A stretch of DNA of 64,000 bases from assembly GCF_009857475.1 (NCBI RefSeq), contig NZ_WWCJ01000017.1, forward strand, positions 49,214 to 113,213, in the 5' to 3' direction. This DNA is from Pseudoduganella guangdongensis (GTDB taxonomy: Bacteria; Pseudomonadota; Gammaproteobacteria; Burkholderiales; Burkholderiaceae_D). The notes beneath the pieces are model-generated. The model saw only the letters and a list, made by a program, of their open reading frames with translations, made no database searches and was not told the DNA's origin. Shown here piece after piece: positions 60,872-64,000 of this stretch (its first letter is position 1; every line of letters starts with the position of its first letter). The translations under genes were made by a program, and so were the position numbers.

Positions 60872-62365
60872 TTACTTCAGGCTGATGGTGGTGTTGACCT
60901 GCCCAACCGAGGCCAGGTCGTCGAACCAGCGCTGGGTGATGGTCTGGGTCTGGGTGTAGAACAGCACCACCTGCTTGCCGTACGGGCCCAGATCGCCCAG
61001 CTTGGAAGCGCGCGAGCCGGTAAAGCTGAACAAGGGTACCGGCACCGGAATCGGCACGTTGATGCCAACCTGGCCGACATCAATCTCCTCCTGGAACTTG
61101 CGCGCCGCCGCGCCGCTTTGCGTGAACAGGGCGGTGCCGTTGCCGTTCGGGTTGGCGTTGACCAGGGCGATCGCTTCATCCAGCGTCGCCGCCGGCACCA
61201 CGATCAGCACCGGGCCGAAGATCTCCTGCTCGTATACCGCCATGCCCGGCTTTACGTCGGCCAGGATGGTTGGGCCGACGAAATTGCCATTCGGGTAGCC
61301 GTCCACCTTAACATCGCGGCCATCGAGCGCCAGGGTGGCGCCCTCCTCCACGCCTCGCGCGATCAAACCCAGGATGCGCTCCTTCGCCGCGCAGGAAACC
61401 ACCGGCCCCAGGTCGGGATTGTCCTTGCCGGCGCCGATCCTCAGGCGCTTGGCCTTTTCCGTCAGTTCCGGCAGCCATAGCTGCGCCTCGCCCACCAGTA
61501 CTGCGACGGATGCGGCCATGCAGCGCTGGCCTGCCGCGCCAAAGCCCGCGCCCAGCAGCTGGTTCAGGGTCTGCTCCTTGTTCGCATCTGGCAGCACCAC
61601 AGCGTGGTTCTTTGCCCCCATCATGCACTGGGCGCGCTTGCCCGCCAGCGTGGCGCGCTGGTACACGTGCGTGCCCACCTTGCTCGAACCAACAAAGGAG
61701 ATGGCTTTGATATCCGGGTGGTCGCACAATGCGTTCACCACGTCCTCGCCGCCATGCACCACATTCAGCACGCCGGGCGGAATGCCAGCTGCCAGCGCGA
61801 GCTTGGCCAGCTTCACCGTCACCAGCGGGTCCTGCTCGGAAGGCTTGAGGACAAAGGTATTGCCGCAGGCGATCGCCATCGGGAACATCCACAGCGGGAT
61901 CATGGCCGGGAAGTTAAACGGCGTAATGCCGGCGCAAACACCAAGCGGCTGCAGCACGGTATAGGTATCCACGCCGCCCGCGACGTTTTGCGCGAACTCG
62001 CCCATTTGCAGGGTGCCGATATTGGCCGCATGTTCAACCACCTCCAGGCCGCGGAACACATCGCCTTCCGCATCGACCAGGGTCTTGCCCTGCTCCGCCG
62101 TCAGCGTGGCTGCCAGGTCAGCCATGTTCTCGCGAATCAGCTGCTGCAGCTTGAGGAAGATGCGGGCACGCTGGCCAATCGGCGTCTTGCGCCAGGTCTT
62201 GAAAGCGCGCTGCGCGGACGATACCGCTTGCGCCACTTCCTCCGCCGTGGCAAACGGTACCCGCGCCAGCACTTCCTGCGTGGCGGGGTTGACGACATCG
62301 CGCCAAACGGTGCTGCGCGATTCAACCCACTCGCCATTGATCAACAACGGAACGGTAACAGCCAT
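60872..62365 (-). CDS. mmsA: CoA-acylating methylmalonate-semialdehyde dehydrogenase
   Basis: Converts methylmalonate semialdehyde to propionyl-CoA with NAD+ and CoA. 497 aa; catalytic Cys in GAAGQRCMAASVAV, NAD-binding FVGSSKVGTHVYQR, and PFNFPAMIPLWMFPMAIACG. The opening LLINGEWVESRSTVWRDVVN is typical. First gene of the operon, facing the ScfR-like regulator gene. Confidence 0.96.
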   Translation of the reverse strand: MAVTVPLLINGEWVESRSTVWRDVVNPATQEVLARVPFATAEEVAQAVSSAQRAFKTWRKTPIGQRARIFLKLQQLIRENMADLAATLTAEQGKTLVDAEGDVFRGLEVVEHAANIGTLQMGEFAQNVAGGVDTYTVLQPLGVCAGITPFNFPAMIPLWMFPMAIACGNTFVLKPSEQDPLVTVKLAKLALAAGIPPGVLNVVHGGEDVVNALCDHPDIKAISFVGSSKVGTHVYQRATLAGKRAQCMMGAKNHAVVLPDANKEQTLNQLLGAGFGAAGQRCMAASVAVLVGEAQLWLPELTEKAKRLRIGAGKDNPDLGPVVSCAAKERILGLIARGVEEGATLALDGRDVKVDGYPNGNFVGPTILADVKPGMAVYEQEIFGPVLIVVPAATLDEAIALVNANPNGNGTALFTQSGAAARKFQEEIDVGQVGINVPIPVPVPLFSFTGSRASKLGDLGPYGKQVVLFYTQTQTITQRWFDDLASVGQVNTTISLK

Positions 62366-62502
62366 CTTCTCCTCCTTGCGCTTTTAGTAAATTGTTTGCA
62401 TTATTCGCACATTCGAATCCGGCGTGAAGGAGTGAAAGTGCGAGGAATTGCGAAGGAAATGACGAGACTTTGCAAAGTGTGCGAAGTTTTGCGAGGGCAG
62501 CC
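62366..62502. promoter_or_regulatory. Divergent promoter region of mmsA operon and regulator
   Basis: A 137-base spacer, AT-rich near mmsA (TAGTAAATTGTTTGCATTAT). It carries TGCGAR-type repeats: TTCGCAC 62404-62410 (inverted), TGCGAG 62439-62444, TTGCGAA 62448-62454, TGCGAA 62480-62485 and TTGCGAG 62489-62495, plus the palindrome at 62467. These are probable operator sites for the adjacent regulator. Confidence 0.65.
62467..62478. promoter_or_regulatory. Perfect 12-bp palindrome ACTTTGCAAAGT
   Basis: A perfect inverted repeat. It resembles the core of the RamB operator of actinobacteria (TTTGCAAA), and RamB is a relative of the adjacent ScfR-like protein. It is a good candidate operator, placed 24 bases before the regulator ATG, suggesting autoregulation. 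Confidence 0.6.
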
Positions 62503-63843
62503 ATGAGCAAAGTTTTCATGGGCGCGCGGCTGCAGCGCGTGCGCAAGGAACGCCAGATGACGCAAGCCGCGCTGGCTGAAACCTTGGGCATCTCGCCCAG
62601 CTACCTGAACCAGATCGAGAACAACCAGCGGCCGTTGACCGTGCCGATCCTGCTGAAAATCGGCAGCACGCTGAACGTCGACCCGCAGATTTTTTCCGAG
62701 CACGAGAACGCCGGCCTGGTGGCCGACCTGCGCGACGTGTTGAGCGACCTGCCGGGCGCCGAGCCGGCCTCCATCTCCGAGCTCAAAACGCTGGTCGAAA
62801 ACATGCCCGGCATGGCGCGCTCCATCCTGCAATTGCAGCGGCGCTACCGCATGGCGGCGGAACGGGCCGAGTCGCTGGAAGTGCAGCTCGATAGCAGCGG
62901 CACGCGGCAAGGGGTGCTGGCGCCGTCCGCCGATGAAGAAGTGCGCGACTACCTGAACCAGCGCCAGAACTACATCGCAGAACTGGACGAAGCAGCGGAA
63001 CGCGTCGGCAACAACAGCGCGCAGGCGCTGCAGAACCGCCTGCAGGAGCAGTACGGCATCGCCATCTCGATCGATGCGGACGGCGCGCTGGGCACGCGCA
63101 AGCGCGAGTTCGATGCGCAGCGCAAAGTGCTGCACCTGTCCGAATCCCTGTCTGCCGGCCAGCGCGCCTTCCAGCTGGCGGCTCAACTCGGCGCGCTCGA
63201 ACATGGCGATGTGATCGAAGCCCTGGTGGCGCAGGCGCGCCTAAGCAGCGATGCCGCGCTGCGCCTGGCTCTGTCCAACTACTACGCCGGCGCGGTGCTC
63301 ATGCCCTACCGCGCCTTCCTGGATGCGGCGGAAGCACATGCCTACGATATCGAGCTGCTGGCGCACCGCTTCGGCGTAGGCTTTGAAGCGGTCTGCCATC
63401 GCTTGAGCACCATGCAGCGCCCTGGTGCTGCGGGGCTGCCGGTGTTCTTCGTGCGCGTTGACCGCGCCGGCAATGTGTCGAAACGGCAGTCGGCGGCGGC
63501 CTTCCACTTCTCGCGCGTGGGCGGCACTTGCCCTTTATGGATCGTGTACGAAGCCTTCAGCCAGCCGGGCCGCGTGCTGCGCCAGCTGGCGCGCATGCCC
63601 GATGGCGGCACCCATTTGTGGATCGCCAAGACCATCAGCTCCGGCGCGGCCGGCTTCCAGGCGCCCGCCCGCTCCTTCGCCGTGGCGCTGGGCTGCGACG
63701 TATCGCAAGCGCACCGCCTGGTGTATTCGAAAGGACTGGATTTGCAGGACCCGGACGTCGCCACCCCCATCGGCTCCGGCTGTAAAGTGTGCGAACGCCA
63801 GGATTGCCCGCAGCGCGCCTTTCCTTCCGTTCTCCTGACCTGA
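62503..63843 (+). CDS. ScfR/RamB-like XRE transcriptional regulator of acyl-CoA metabolism
   Basis: 446-aa regulator from MSKVFMGARLQRVRKERQMT. An XRE helix-turn-helix (about residues 8-62, with ISPSYLNQIENNQRP) is followed by an ImmA/IrrE-like central region (AFQLAAQLGALE, LSNYYAGAVLMPY, RFGVGFEAVCHRLSTMQRPG) and a Cys-rich DUF2083 C-terminus ending CKVCERQDCPQRAFP. Relatives sense short-chain acyl-CoAs and control propionate, glyoxylate or valine genes; divergence from mmsA fits control of that operon. A longer frame from 62470 would include the operator region, so 62503 is preferred. Confidence 0.92.
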   Translation: MSKVFMGARLQRVRKERQMTQAALAETLGISPSYLNQIENNQRPLTVPILLKIGSTLNVDPQIFSEHENAGLVADLRDVLSDLPGAEPASISELKTLVENMPGMARSILQLQRRYRMAAERAESLEVQLDSSGTRQGVLAPSADEEVRDYLNQRQNYIAELDEAAERVGNNSAQALQNRLQEQYGIAISIDADGALGTRKREFDAQRKVLHLSESLSAGQRAFQLAAQLGALEHGDVIEALVAQARLSSDAALRLALSNYYAGAVLMPYRAFLDAAEAHAYDIELLAHRFGVGFEAVCHRLSTMQRPGAAGLPVFFVRVDRAGNVSKRQSAAAFHFSRVGGTCPLWIVYEAFSQPGRVLRQLARMPDGGTHLWIAKTISSGAAGFQAPARSFAVALGCDVSQAHRLVYSKGLDLQDPDVATPIGSGCKVCERQDCPQRAFPSVLLT

Positions 63844-64000
63844 TTGACATCCTCCCCCACCTCGGCCTCCGACCGCCGCTTACGCGGGAAGGAGGGGGAT
63901 TCCTGCTGCGCCACTACCAGCAGTGGGCTGGCATAGTCCGCTTCGGAGGGTTCCTGCTGTTGACGGCATTACTACACCATTCACTACACAGGCTAACCGG
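63844..64000. mobile_element. Possible end of an IS200/IS605-type element (partial)
   Basis: The sequence TTGACATCCTCCCCC followed by a GC-rich segment and GGAGGGGGATTCC resembles the hairpin-forming ends found beside tnpB genes of the IS605/IS1341 group (ACATCCTCCCC...GGGGATTCC). TCCCCC pairs with GGGGGA. The rest, to the window end, has no coding frame I can support. A tnpB gene would be expected just outside the window. The call rests on pattern only. Confidence 0.4.

Noticed and set aside
1..64000. CRISPR arrays, tRNA or rRNA genes
   Set aside because: No regularly spaced short repeats, cloverleaf patterns or rRNA-like stretches were noticed on either strand.

Overview
The window is GC-rich, densely coding DNA from a Gram-negative proteobacterium. 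The gene content fits a betaproteobacterium of the Burkholderiales, perhaps Oxalobacteraceae such as Massilia, Duganella or Janthinobacterium: a nap operon of NapEDABC type, a complete Ccm system I, a valine-degradation operon with a ScfR-like regulator, and a T6SS in three operons. The family-level placement is an inference. No rRNA, tRNA or CRISPR array was seen.

Region 1 (1-10565, + strand) is one long run of genes for cytochrome c maturation (ccmA, cut by the window edge, through ccmI) followed by periplasmic nitrate reductase (napEDABC). The Ccm machine attaches heme to NapB and NapC, so the maturation machinery and its clients sit together. Region 2 (10567-16458) is mixed: a GlxA-type AraC regulator divergent from a cysteine hydrolase, an unrecognised 526-aa protein, and a TonB-dependent receptor with a DUF2946 protein, probably for metal uptake.

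Region 3 (16530-27075) is a VgrG effector island. It holds an exported Asp-box protein, VgrG1 with a C-terminal extension, a 520-aa effector with a PD-(D/E)XK nuclease-like C-terminus (PoNe-like), and a tandem array of four intact PoNi-type (DUF1910/DUF1911) immunity genes plus a broken fifth copy. Region 4 (27115-51726) is the core T6SS. One + operon runs M15 peptidase, PAAR, membrane protein, tssM, tagF, OmpA-domain protein, tssA. One - operon runs TPR lipoprotein, tssB, tssC, hcp, tssE, tssF, tssG, tssH. A second + operon runs tssK, tssL, vgrG2. No TssJ of the usual type was found. Region 5 (51723-56926) follows vgrG2: a LysM muramidase-like effector, a likely periplasmic immunity gene, a decayed second copy of it, and three more exported proteins of unknown function, in DNA that looks richer in AT at its start.

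Region 6 (56923-63843) is a five-gene operon for distal valine/isobutyrate catabolism (mmsA, acyl-CoA dehydrogenase, enoyl-CoA hydratase, 3-hydroxyisobutyryl-CoA hydrolase, mmsB), divergent from an XRE/ScfR regulator. The spacer carries a perfect 12-bp palindrome and several TGCGAR repeats. The last ~150 bases resemble the end of an IS200/IS605-type element.

The most interesting signals are the nuclease effector with its expanding and decaying immunity array, and a shared 12-base motif (GCGCACRATTGA) near the start of each of the four T6SS transcription units, which looks like an undescribed T6SS operator or promoter element.
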